From: Pirellulaceae bacterium
Lineage (GTDB): Bacteria; Planctomycetota; Planctomycetia; Pirellulales; Pirellulaceae
Assembly: GCA_013002105.1 (NCBI GenBank)
Contig: JABDKS010000073.1
Coordinates: 1-54,915, forward strand
Reading direction: 5' to 3'
Length of the DNA: 54,915 nt
Shown here: piece by piece, positions 41,801 to 49,081 of the stretch
How positions within the stretch are numbered: the stretch's first letter is position 1
How the letters are laid out: each line of letters begins with the position of its first letter
Notes under the pieces: model-generated
Told to the model about the DNA's origin: nothing
Databases searched by the model: none
The model's input: only the letters and a program-made list of their open reading frames with translations
Translations under genes and position numbers: made by a program

Positions 41801-44051
41801 TGTCAATCACGGATTCTCCGCATTGACCGGATACTCACAGGAAGAAACTGTTGGCCGCAACTGCCGTTTTTTGCAGGGCGCGGGCACCGATCCTGAGGTG
41901 GTCAAGTCGATCCGCGAGGCGGTCAACAATGGCGAACCGATTCGCACCACGTTGCTGAATTATAAAAAGGATGGAACGACTTTCTGGAATGACTTGCAAA
42001 TCACGCCCATTCATGATCAGTCAGGCAAGCTGGTCAATTTTGTCGGCGTACAGCATGATGTTTCTGAGCAAATCGAATCAGAAGCGATTGCGACCCGAAA
42101 CGCGGAACGCTTCACAGCTATCTTGGACACGGCGGCCGAAGGGATCTACGGAATCGATACAGCGGGACTGTGTACCTTCTGTAACCAATCAGCGCTCAAG
42201 ATGCTCGGTTACGAACATGAATCAGACGTCCTGGGTAAAAACATGCACGACTTGATTCACCACACTCGACCCGGTGGTGAGAGCCTACCGGTCGAAGAAT
42301 GTAAGATTTTTACTGCATGGCGGCACAATCAAGGCACCCATGTCACCGACGAATTTTTCTGGAAACGCGACGGAACCGCTTTTCCAGTGGAGTATTGGAG
42401 TTCGCCCTTTGTCCACGACGATCAACTTCGCGGTGCGATCGTCAGTTTCCAAGACATTACTGACCGGCTCGCACTGACCAGTCGCTTGGAACAGATGGGC
42501 AAGATGATCGATGCATCCCACGACGCAATCATCGTCTGGGAACTCGGTGGCGAAATCTTGAGCTGGAATGCGGGTGCATCGAAACTATACGGATATAGCC
42601 AGGAGCAGGCACTCGGCAAAGTAACGCACGAACTGCTACAAACCGTCAATCCTGGTATCTGGGAAGATCTGTATCAATCGTTGTCCACTGATGGTGAATG
42701 GGTTGGCGATCTGGAACACACGACGCGATCGGGACAAAAAATTACAGTCTCTAGCCGTCATCAATTGTTGGAACATCCCAACGGTGACCGTCACGTCTTG
42801 GAAATCAATCGTGACATCACCCAGCAACGTCGCGTCCAAAAGGAGCTCGAACAAGCCAATGCGGCAGCCAAAGAAGCCAGCGAAGCGAAGAACGCGTTTC
42901 TGGCGAATATCAGTCACGAATTGCGCACACCGATGACAGCCGTGCTCGGATTTGCCGACATTCTGCGGATGGAATCCGATGCCCCCGAGTATGTCGAACG
43001 CGTCGATACGATCAAACGAAACGGTGAATACTTGCTGGCCTTATTAAACGACATCTTGGACCTATCCAAGATCGAAGCCGGCAAACTGCGAATCGATGCG
43101 CAACCCATCAATACGCGCGACGTTATCAACGATGTGCAATCACTAATGAATGTTCGCGCTGCCGAAGAGGGCATTCCTTTGACGTTTCAATGGAAATCGA
43201 AAGTCCCCGAACAAATCTCGGCGGATCAAATCCGTGTCCGGCAAATCTTGGTCAATCTGATTGGCAACGCAATCAAGTTCACTGACGAAGGTGAAGTGAG
43301 AGTGACGATCGAAGTTCTGCATGACTCGCATCCCCCCAAGCTCGAAGTTGCTGTTCACGATACCGGGATCGGGATGACGCCGCAGCAGCAGGAGCAACTC
43401 TTTACACCCTTCAGCCAACCAAGTCAGCAACATTCCACCAAGTTTGGTGGCACAGGGCTCGGTCTGAGCATCAGTAAGCGGCTCGCGGTGGCAATGGGAG
43501 GTGAGATTCAAGTTCAAAGCGAAGCGGGTGCTGGCAGTTGCTTTACATTCTCATTGCCGCTGTCCGAACAAGAACTTGATTCATTGGTCCACGCGGATAA
43601 AGACGAAAGTAACGTTGTAATAACTTCAGATGATGATCTATCACTGCCGCAACTCGATGCCCGCGTGTTACTCGCCGATGACCGTCGGGATGTCTGGCGA
43701 ATTGGAAAGTATTTCTTGGAAAAGTGTGGCGCCGACGTGCTGGTTGTCGAAGACGGACAACAAGCCGTCGACGCGACGATGCGCGCCGCGGACGAAGGAC
43801 AGCCGTTCGACCTGATTCTGATGGACATGCAAATGCCCGTCATGACGGGACGTCAAGCAGTCGAGGCGATTCGTGATGCCGGTTTCACGTTACCGATCAT
43901 CGCCCTGACCGCCGACGCAATGGCGGGTGAACGCGAGTCCTGTATCAAAATTGGCTGCGACGAATATTTCCCTAAGCCGATCCACGGCGTACGTCTGATG
44001 AACCTGGTTGCATCGTTGATACAAGACGATCGTAACAACACCGACCGCTAG
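38841..44051 (+). CDS. CheB-CheR-PAS-LOV hybrid histidine kinase
   Basis: 1736 residues. Order: CheB methylesterase (about 20-205; Ser28 in GIGASAGG, SGTGNDGS), CheR methyltransferase (about 225-480; FAPHNLIKDAPFTQIDLVSCRN), a Glu/Asn-rich coiled coil (about 655-735), PAS-like and PAS domains, a LOV-type PAS (about 962-1078; GRNCRFLQG with Cys1008, then LLNYKKDGTTFWNDLQITPI), two more PAS domains, HisKA (His1359 in NISHELRTPM), HATPase (DTGIGM, FGGTGLGLSIS) and a receiver (Asp1662 in LILMDMQMPV). The LOV signature predicts flavin binding and blue-light sensing. A separate Hpt protein lies upstream. No chemoreceptor is nearby. Confidence 0.95.
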   Translation: MTGERHQEMENAETKKASEFYVVGIGASAGGLEALEAFFESLPAVTEMAFVVIQHLSPDFKSHMDELLSRHTEMNIHRADNGMQVEPNSIYLIPPKMDMVISSGKLWLTERGDQRTFSHPVDQFFRSLASDFGPRSIGVILSGTGNDGSRGVRAIHESGGFVVVQDPVSAKFDGMPVNAQSTGVVDMILTPTLIADTIVRFTQEKLSIKQFLEQWSTDEPVEGVDQIFRLLHRLHGLDFSQYKSTTVGRRIQRRLSMLQLDSVEQYVAHLETHPDEQNELYKDLLIGVTKFFRDPEAFEALEKQVIPQLFDNATEGIRIWVAGCASGEEAYSIAILIDEEIRRRHVDIPVKIFATDAHHGSLQAAAAAVFPEESLTEMSEGRRTRYFRKHSDGYHASRTLRQYIVFAPHNLIKDAPFTQIDLVSCRNLLIYLQTNAQQKALSLFHFALRTGGTLFLGPSESPGELSDEFQIIDKRWRLYTKRRDVRLPIDVSIPPNHPNSVGPSALPIGRAVRQRVTSSLLSTYDCLLDRKMPNSILVDENYDILHTFGGAQQYLNYRSGRPSTNVTELIDQPLRTPLIGALQHAVRKQDKVQYAGIRSFNAEKQSQLTIIVEPITVAGEASQKILIEFIETGDATTLPALDDTLTVDASQLNSNRVATLESELRFNQENLQATIEEMEASNEELQASNEELQSTNEELRSVNEELYTVNAEHQRRVEELAQSNSDMDNLLATTRVGVIFLDSELHIRRFTPEIARIFQLVPLDVGRPIESFAHQLRLDSLVGLLKDVLLEQTEKELEVEDSRGTLFLMRVLPYRTGSQVSGVVMTLIEIETLRRARQEIARFKHMAETAGEAIALIDHRGQFAFVNPALCDLLGYESDELMQLTFMDIDVQHDIDQFAIAFERAIRKDLRVIASEFRRQDESLVPVELSVNSVILQQERFLCVFGRDVTQRRADELEMRLQHSAIQASLNGILITDATQGDNPATFVNHGFSALTGYSQEETVGRNCRFLQGAGTDPEVVKSIREAVNNGEPIRTTLLNYKKDGTTFWNDLQITPIHDQSGKLVNFVGVQHDVSEQIESEAIATRNAERFTAILDTAAEGIYGIDTAGLCTFCNQSALKMLGYEHESDVLGKNMHDLIHHTRPGGESLPVEECKIFTAWRHNQGTHVTDEFFWKRDGTAFPVEYWSSPFVHDDQLRGAIVSFQDITDRLALTSRLEQMGKMIDASHDAIIVWELGGEILSWNAGASKLYGYSQEQALGKVTHELLQTVNPGIWEDLYQSLSTDGEWVGDLEHTTRSGQKITVSSRHQLLEHPNGDRHVLEINRDITQQRRVQKELEQANAAAKEASEAKNAFLANISHELRTPMTAVLGFADILRMESDAPEYVERVDTIKRNGEYLLALLNDILDLSKIEAGKLRIDAQPINTRDVINDVQSLMNVRAAEEGIPLTFQWKSKVPEQISADQIRVRQILVNLIGNAIKFTDEGEVRVTIEVLHDSHPPKLEVAVHDTGIGMTPQQQEQLFTPFSQPSQQHSTKFGGTGLGLSISKRLAVAMGGEIQVQSEAGAGSCFTFSLPLSEQELDSLVHADKDESNVVITSDDDLSLPQLDARVLLADDRRDVWRIGKYFLEKCGADVLVVEDGQQAVDATMRAADEGQPFDLILMDMQMPVMTGRQAVEAIRDAGFTLPIIALTADAMAGERESCIKIGCDEYFPKPIHGVRLMNLVASLIQDDRNNTDR

Positions 44052-44365
44052 TGCGGTATCTCCGTTGATGTGGGTTTATCGTAGGCCAGGAACTGTTCTG
44101 GCAAGGCTAACCGGGAACATGTACCGGGCTACAGAAAAACTAAGAACACACGACCACAGTGGTCGGATGATTTGATTGTTCGCAATACACGTCCAGGAAT
44201 TTGCCAGAGTGTGGTCAATTGCACCTGGGCTCTGCGACTTCGATACAGGTCGAAACCGAATTTCAATAAGCCCGAAATTCCACAAAACCCGAACGATCGC
44301 AGAAAATGAAAGTTTGGACCTGCATGTTCCGCGAATTAGACGGTGAGCGACATTTGAGGCAATCC
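44052..44365. other. Intergenic region with two inverted repeats
   Basis: No gene is supported. A REP-like arm lies at 44080-44102 and CGACCAC-A-GTGGTCG at 44151-44165, the latter about 200 bp upstream of the sigma-54 promoter at 44366. Confidence 0.45.
44080..44133. repeat. Diverged copy of the 6614 REP-like inverted repeat
   Basis: The left arm CGTAGGCCAGGAACTG... (44080-44102) matches the 23-bp arm at 6645-6667 (reverse strand) at 21 positions. The right arm, CCGGGAACATGTACCGGGCTAC, is a weaker match. Confidence 0.55.
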
Positions 44366-44380
44366 TGGCACGCCCCTTGC
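44366..44380 (+). promoter_or_regulatory. Strong sigma-54 promoter (SbnA-like operon)
   Basis: TGGCACGCCCCTTGC is a complete match to TGGCACG-N4-TTGC, 86 bp before the start at 44452. Confidence 0.85.
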
Positions 44381-44451
44381 TTTGTTGATCAATCACAGGG
44401 TTGACATTATTCCCTGATAGATTGCTTCATTCGTTTTTTGACGGGCGCGAG

Positions 44452-45489
44452 ATGCAGACACAAAAACGTAAACTACCCGATGGAATCCTGGACGCCGTCG
44501 GAAATACGCCGCTCGTCCAACTGTCCCGCTACTTGGATCAATCGCGTGTACGACTTTACGCCAAACTGGAGGCTTTCCAGCCAGGCGGCAGCGCCAAGGC
44601 ACGACCCGCTCTAGCGATGATCCAGTCCGCCTTGGAGTCCGGTCAGATCCGTCCCGGATCAACCGTCATTGAATCATCCTCTGGCAACATGGGAATCGGG
44701 TTGGCTCAAACCTGTCGACGCTTTGGCCTGCGGTTCATCTGTGTCGTCGATCCCAATGCACAACAACAAAATGTTGACATCATGCGAGCCTTGGGCGCGG
44801 AAATTGACCGCGTAACAGAACCCGTCCACGGCAATTTTCTCTCGGCAAGACTCGCTCGTGTTTGCTATCTCTTGGAAAACACTAACAACAGTTTTTGGCC
44901 CAACCAGTATGCGAACCTTGATAATCCGTTGGCACACCAGCGCGGAACCATTCGCGAGATTGACGGAGCATTGGGGGACGATCTCGATTATCTGTTCGTC
45001 GCTACCAGCAGCACCGGGACAATTCGTGGATGCCAGGACTATCTACGTCAACTTGGTCGATCGACGACCGTTGTAGCGGTGGATGCGGTTGGCAGTGTGC
45101 TCTTTGGGGGAAATCCAGGACCTCGCTCTATTCCCGGATTAGGCGCGGGACGGCTTCCCCCATTGGCTCGCGACTGCGACGTAAAAGTAGTTCAACGAGT
45201 TACGGATTTGGATTGTGTCGTTGGTTGCCGCCGCATGGCACAGCGCGAAGCGGTTCTGGTTGGCGGATCGGCCGGTGGTGTGTTGGAATCGGTTCGGCGG
45301 ATGCAGAGTTTGTTGCAGGGTAAAACGTGCGTCGCCATCCTGCACGATTCGGGAACTCGGTATCTGGACACCGTTTTCAACGACGACTGGGTGCAAACAG
45401 AGCTCGGGCGTTCACCGCGGCAAATTGCCGAACTTGTGCAGAACGGTAGTGATCCCAGCCGATGCTATGGACAGTGTGGCGCGGCATGA
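44452..45489 (+). CDS. SbnA-like PLP enzyme (cysteine synthase superfamily)
   Basis: About 345 residues. A fold-type II PLP enzyme with LDAVGNTPLVQLSRYL, PLP Lys49 in PGGSAKARPA, the phosphate/substrate loop ESSSGNMGIGLAQ, and SbnA-like blocks ICVVDPNAQQQNVDIMRALGAEI, FWPNQYANLDNPLAH, ATSSTGTIRGC and VVAVDAVGSVLFGG. SbnA makes N-(2-amino-2-carboxyethyl)-L-glutamate from O-phosphoserine and glutamate, a diaminopropionate precursor. The canonical partner SbnB is absent; a flavoprotein overlaps its stop by 4 bp instead. I start at the ATG after the open TTG region. Substrate is inferred from motif similarity. Confidence 0.82.
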   Translation: MQTQKRKLPDGILDAVGNTPLVQLSRYLDQSRVRLYAKLEAFQPGGSAKARPALAMIQSALESGQIRPGSTVIESSSGNMGIGLAQTCRRFGLRFICVVDPNAQQQNVDIMRALGAEIDRVTEPVHGNFLSARLARVCYLLENTNNSFWPNQYANLDNPLAHQRGTIREIDGALGDDLDYLFVATSSTGTIRGCQDYLRQLGRSTTVVAVDAVGSVLFGGNPGPRSIPGLGAGRLPPLARDCDVKVVQRVTDLDCVVGCRRMAQREAVLVGGSAGGVLESVRRMQSLLQGKTCVAILHDSGTRYLDTVFNDDWVQTELGRSPRQIAELVQNGSDPSRCYGQCGAA

Positions 45490-47240
45490 GCATCTATCGA
45501 TCAAGACCACAAACGATGGATGATCTGGTGATTTCCAACAGCCAATCTGATGGCGCTTTGCGAATCGCCGTGGTCGGCTGTGGGCCAAAAGGAATGTACT
45601 GTCTGGAAAGGCTTGTATCGCAACTATCACCAATTCCCGACTCCGTTCGTGTCCACGTAACGATATTCGACGCGGCCGATTATTTTGGTGCGGGCAACGT
45701 CTATCATCCCGACCAACCTGATTTCCTGCGTCTGAATTTTGCCGCGAAACATGTCAACGCGTGGATGACTGAGCCGTCGGGTCCTAACAACGGATCATCG
45801 CTTGGCGGGGGCCAGTTATGCAATGCAAAAACCGTCGCTGGCCCAAGCCTACTGCAGTGGCTTGCTATTCACGAACCGACCCTGGCTGATGGTGAGGCTT
45901 ACGTCCCACGCTCCGTCGTCGGGAGATATCTGCACGAATGTTATCAGCGGGTTCGAGCCGAGTTGTCACAACTTGCCGACGTGTGCGAAGACCGCCGATC
46001 GGTCAAACAGATCACACGTTATGGTGACCGCTGGTTGCTAACGGTCGATCAGGATTCTTTTCTGTACGACGAGGTCCTTGTAACGGTCGGTCACGAGGGT
46101 TGGCGAGCCGCCCCGCATGTCGAAACGATTGTTCCGACACGAACGATCCCAAGCGTTTATCCGGTCCAACCACAATTATCTCCAAGGAAGATTCCGCCGC
46201 AATGCACCGTTGCGGTTCAAGGTTTTGGGTTGACGTGGATTGATGCCGCCCTGGCACTGACCGAAGGCCGCGGCGGAACATTTGATCGTCACGACGGCGA
46301 ATGGACGTACCAGCCCAGTGGAACAGAGCCCAATCGGATCATACCATTTTCACGTAGTGGACGTCCGATGCTTGCCAAACCAACCGACACACTGGTTCGC
46401 GCGCCAAAGAACTTGGACGAAGTATGGCGGTTACACTGCAAACAAATCCACGACATCGATGATCGCGAAATTGATTTTGAAAAAGTCCTGTGGCCCATCA
46501 TCTGTCAAGCCGCCAATGATGCGTTGGAGCTTTGCGACGCGTCGGCCCCGCGCGTGGAGCAGTGGTTCGATGATTGGTTGACCAATGACTGGGATCACAT
46601 GGCGATCGTCCAGGCGATGCAGCATTCATGCGAAGTCGCCGCCGGTCAGCGAGACGTCGATCCCCCCTGGGCACTCGGACAAGCGTGGCGAAGCCTCTAT
46701 TGCGAACTGGTCCCGGCAATTAGCCACGGGCGAATGAAGTCGGAGAGCTGGGTTGTATTCCGTCGCATCGCTGCCGAAATGGAGCGTATCGCATTTGGAC
46801 CTCCCGGCGAAAACCTGCGCCGAATTTTAGCGCTGGTACGAGCGAACATCGTTGATTTCCGATTTCTGCAAAGCCCTCACGTTTGCCGAAACCTGAATAG
46901 CCTCCAAATTTCCAACAATGGCAGGACCGCAATTGCTGATCGGGTCATTCATGCGGTGATTCCTACGCCTCTAAATGCATCGCTCGGTGGACCAATCGCA
47001 TCCCTTGTGATGCAAGGCTTGGTCATGCGAAACAAGGCAACCGGTGCCATCGATATTGATCCCGCCGGGAATCCGATTGATCCCGATGGGAACCCCTTGC
47101 CTGGCTTGGCCGTCATTGGTCGCCCCACAGAGGGATGTGTCTTGGGTAACGACACACTCAGTCGTAAGCTCCACTCACATCCGCATCATTGGGCCGGTCG
47201 CGTTGCCAAGCGATGTGCAAACTGGCGCGGCAAGTCATAA
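45486..47240 (+). CDS. FAD/NAD(P)-binding protein (COG4529 type)
   Basis: About 584 residues starting at the ATG of an ATGA overlap with the preceding gene. The N-terminal dinucleotide fold is IAVVGCGPKGMYCLERLVSQL. Further family features are DAADYFGAGNVYHPDQPDFLRLNFAAKHVNAWM, YVPRSVVGRYLHECYQRV, FLYDEVLVTVGHEGW and, near the C-terminus, IDIDPAGNPIDPDGNPLPGLAVIGRPTEGCVLGNDTLSR. The family is an uncharacterised group of FAD-dependent oxidoreductases/monooxygenases (PF13454). The tight overlap implies it acts on the product of, or in the same pathway as, the SbnA-like enzyme. Confidence 0.85.
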   Translation: MSIYRSRPQTMDDLVISNSQSDGALRIAVVGCGPKGMYCLERLVSQLSPIPDSVRVHVTIFDAADYFGAGNVYHPDQPDFLRLNFAAKHVNAWMTEPSGPNNGSSLGGGQLCNAKTVAGPSLLQWLAIHEPTLADGEAYVPRSVVGRYLHECYQRVRAELSQLADVCEDRRSVKQITRYGDRWLLTVDQDSFLYDEVLVTVGHEGWRAAPHVETIVPTRTIPSVYPVQPQLSPRKIPPQCTVAVQGFGLTWIDAALALTEGRGGTFDRHDGEWTYQPSGTEPNRIIPFSRSGRPMLAKPTDTLVRAPKNLDEVWRLHCKQIHDIDDREIDFEKVLWPIICQAANDALELCDASAPRVEQWFDDWLTNDWDHMAIVQAMQHSCEVAAGQRDVDPPWALGQAWRSLYCELVPAISHGRMKSESWVVFRRIAAEMERIAFGPPGENLRRILALVRANIVDFRFLQSPHVCRNLNSLQISNNGRTAIADRVIHAVIPTPLNASLGGPIASLVMQGLVMRNKATGAIDIDPAGNPIDPDGNPLPGLAVIGRPTEGCVLGNDTLSRKLHSHPHHWAGRVAKRCANWRGKS

Positions 47241-47279
47241 AGCGAGAATCAGGCTGCGAACAGCCAACGGACATCCACT

Positions 47280-47486
47280 CTATTGCCGTACAGTCGTACA
47301 ATTGACAATCTTGTCACCCTGGCTGTGTGGCTTCACAGTTTCTTGCGCCAACTGCTTCAGAAAGAAACTCTCAACCGAGCCGCTGATCACGATTTGTCCG
47401 CCGTCGACATTGACATCGAGACGCCGGATGGAAGGATAAGGACTCGCCGCAATCGCGTCGAGCAACACCGCAAGCTGCTCGGTCAA
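47280..47486 (-). CDS. Possible small BON-domain protein with TTG start
   Basis: 68 residues if started at TTG 47486, preceded by AGAGAGAG. The sequence LTEQLAVLLDAIAASPYPSIRRLDVNVDGGQIVISGSVESFFLKQLAQETVK has the BON helix-hairpin-helix pattern and ends IVNCTTVRQ. The frame stays open upstream to 48038, but that extension is Arg/Cys-rich and not protein-like. It may be a real small gene or a truncated remnant. Confidence 0.5.
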   Translation of the reverse strand: MTEQLAVLLDAIAASPYPSIRRLDVNVDGGQIVISGSVESFFLKQLAQETVKPHSQGDKIVNCTTVRQ

Positions 47487-48112
47487 ACACGATCTCTCTC
47501 TGAGACCGGCATGCCGGCGGCTCGTTCTACCGCTATCCGATTTGCGATTAGCTTGGATGTTTGACAAAGCGGCTATCCCCGGGCTCTTGCGAGTTCGAAT
47601 AACAATTACTGAACTAACTCCCGCATCTTTGATGCCGACTTTCGAAAACCGTGGTGGATAGCCGTTGTTACAGTAATTCAGCGTTCTGCGGCAACAGCGA
47701 TTGGCCGATGCGCCGTCAATTTGCTCGCTGCCGCACCGATCCCGTGAACGTCTCAGAGAATCGAGTGCATCTGAGACGGATACCGGGCGGGCGAACCGAC
47801 TCGATTGAATGACACTGGGTGTCGCTTGCACTTCATTGCCATGGCCGACAAACTGATCGTTGCTTCGATTTCGAGACCAAGCAATCAAGCGGCGAAAAAC
47901 CTGTCTGAGGTTCGATCGGCGACGATATCGTGCTGGTCGCACGCAACATTGCGGTTTGCTGAATTGGGTGTTTGCACATTGGGAACACGGTCTGCGCCGT
48001 GAAACACCAAGTTCACGTTTTTTCGACGATCGCAACACGCCTTATTTGTTAGGCAAACTTTCGTGCGACGATCGACCCTTTCTGCGGCAGGATCAAGTCA
48101 CAAGACGTTTAC
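47487..48112. other. Intergenic region, no supported gene
   Basis: Overlapping Arg-rich frames on both strands look like noncoding GC-skewed DNA. One hairpin, GTCTCAGA (47750-47757) with TCTGAGAC (47770-47777), is visible. Confidence 0.4.
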
Positions 48113-48628
48113 TCAAGGCAGCTGAATGTCCAAACCATGGTTGAAACGGTTCGTAAAATTCGCCAACGCGACGGCTCCCGCGAGCGAGACGAGTTGTTTG
48201 TCATTTAAAAATTTCTTCAATTCGGCCACGGTACCGTTGTCGACCTTGGCAGACTCGGTTAGCTGTTGAGCGTAAGTCAGAACGGCTTTTTCCTGATCGT
48301 CAAACAAATCACTGCTGGCATGACTATCGATCGCAGCGAGTTGTTCATCGCTTAATCCAGCCTGCTTTGCTGCACCACGATGGTAGTGCGAACAGTAATC
48401 ACAAGAATTGATCTGAGACGCTTTGTAGTAGGCTAGCTCCCGAAACTTGCCCGGTAGATCATTTTGGATTCCGTCATTGATTTGTGTCATTCCGCCCAAC
48501 AGGTCAGGCTGATATGCCGCGGTAGAAAAGATATTCAAAGACTGACCAAACTTGTCTTCGATTGCATTCAAGATGGGCTTGGAGTCTTCGGGAGCTTCGT
48601 CAAGCGACAAGGGTTTTACGTGGGGCAT
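48113..48628 (-). CDS. AhpD-like carboxymuconolactone decarboxylase family protein
   Basis: 171 residues, helical. The active-site motif is Cys76-x-x-Cys79-x3-His83 in INSCDYCSHYHRGAAKQAGL, as in AhpD-type alkylhydroperoxidase and peroxidase-related proteins. The start SLDEAPEDSKPILNAIEDKFGQSLNIF is typical of the peroxidase-related subgroup. Likely role: thiol-dependent reduction of peroxides. AGGA lies upstream of the ATG. It is downstream of the lipoprotein/aldehyde dehydrogenase/OYE genes on the same strand with a 62-bp gap, so probably the last gene of that operon. Confidence 0.9.
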   Translation of the reverse strand: MPHVKPLSLDEAPEDSKPILNAIEDKFGQSLNIFSTAAYQPDLLGGMTQINDGIQNDLPGKFRELAYYKASQINSCDYCSHYHRGAAKQAGLSDEQLAAIDSHASSDLFDDQEKAVLTYAQQLTESAKVDNGTVAELKKFLNDKQLVSLAGAVALANFTNRFNHGLDIQLP

Positions 48629-48690
48629 GGTGATGTCCTGGATTCGTCGAGGAACGATTTCAATAGAGTGACCTGTACGACCGCGACGCG

Positions 48691-49044
48691 TTAGCGTGGC
48701 GATTGATTCTGCGGAGGCTGTAGTTCGTCGGGTGCATCCAAGCCAGACGGCTCGCCCAGTTCGTTTAATTTCTGTTCCAGCGTCTGCTCAGCATCATCCA
48801 CCAATTCACTGGCCTCTCTTTTGGCCTCCTGGATGTCCTCTTTCGCTTCTTCACGCGCATCGGCAACCGTTTCCACGGCGTCCTCTTCTGCATCGGCGAC
48901 GATATCAGCTGCTTGTTCGCGAGCGTCTTCCAACTCGGCCGCCGCTTGTTCTGCCTCGTCACGCAACGTCTCTGGTTCGTTTTGACAACCAGTGACCAAT
49001 GTTGCAGCGATACAAAGGGCGATTGCTGTAAATTTGTTAAGCAT
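48691..49044 (-). CDS. Lipoprotein with Ala/Glu/Asp-rich helical repeats
   Basis: 117 residues. The signal peptide ends in the lipobox LVTGC (Cys20). The mature part is a long acidic amphipathic helix (RDEAEQAAAELEDAREQAADIVADAEEDAVETVADAREEAKEDIQEAKREASELV) and a Pro-rich tail. It resembles the lipoprotein at 17512 in design but not in exact repeat. It lies 37 bp downstream of the aldehyde dehydrogenase gene and is probably in its operon. Function unknown. Confidence 0.8.
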   Translation of the reverse strand: MLNKFTAIALCIAATLVTGCQNEPETLRDEAEQAAAELEDAREQAADIVADAEEDAVETVADAREEAKEDIQEAKREASELVDDAEQTLEQKLNELGEPSGLDAPDELQPPQNQSPR

Positions 49045-49081
49045 GTTTCGTTTCTCCGAACACGGTATCAGGTTATTGGTT

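Noticed and set aside
47487..48038. N-terminal extension of the BON-like ORF to 252 codons
   Set aside because: Arg/Cys/Ser-rich and without family similarity; only the C-terminal 68 codons look like protein.
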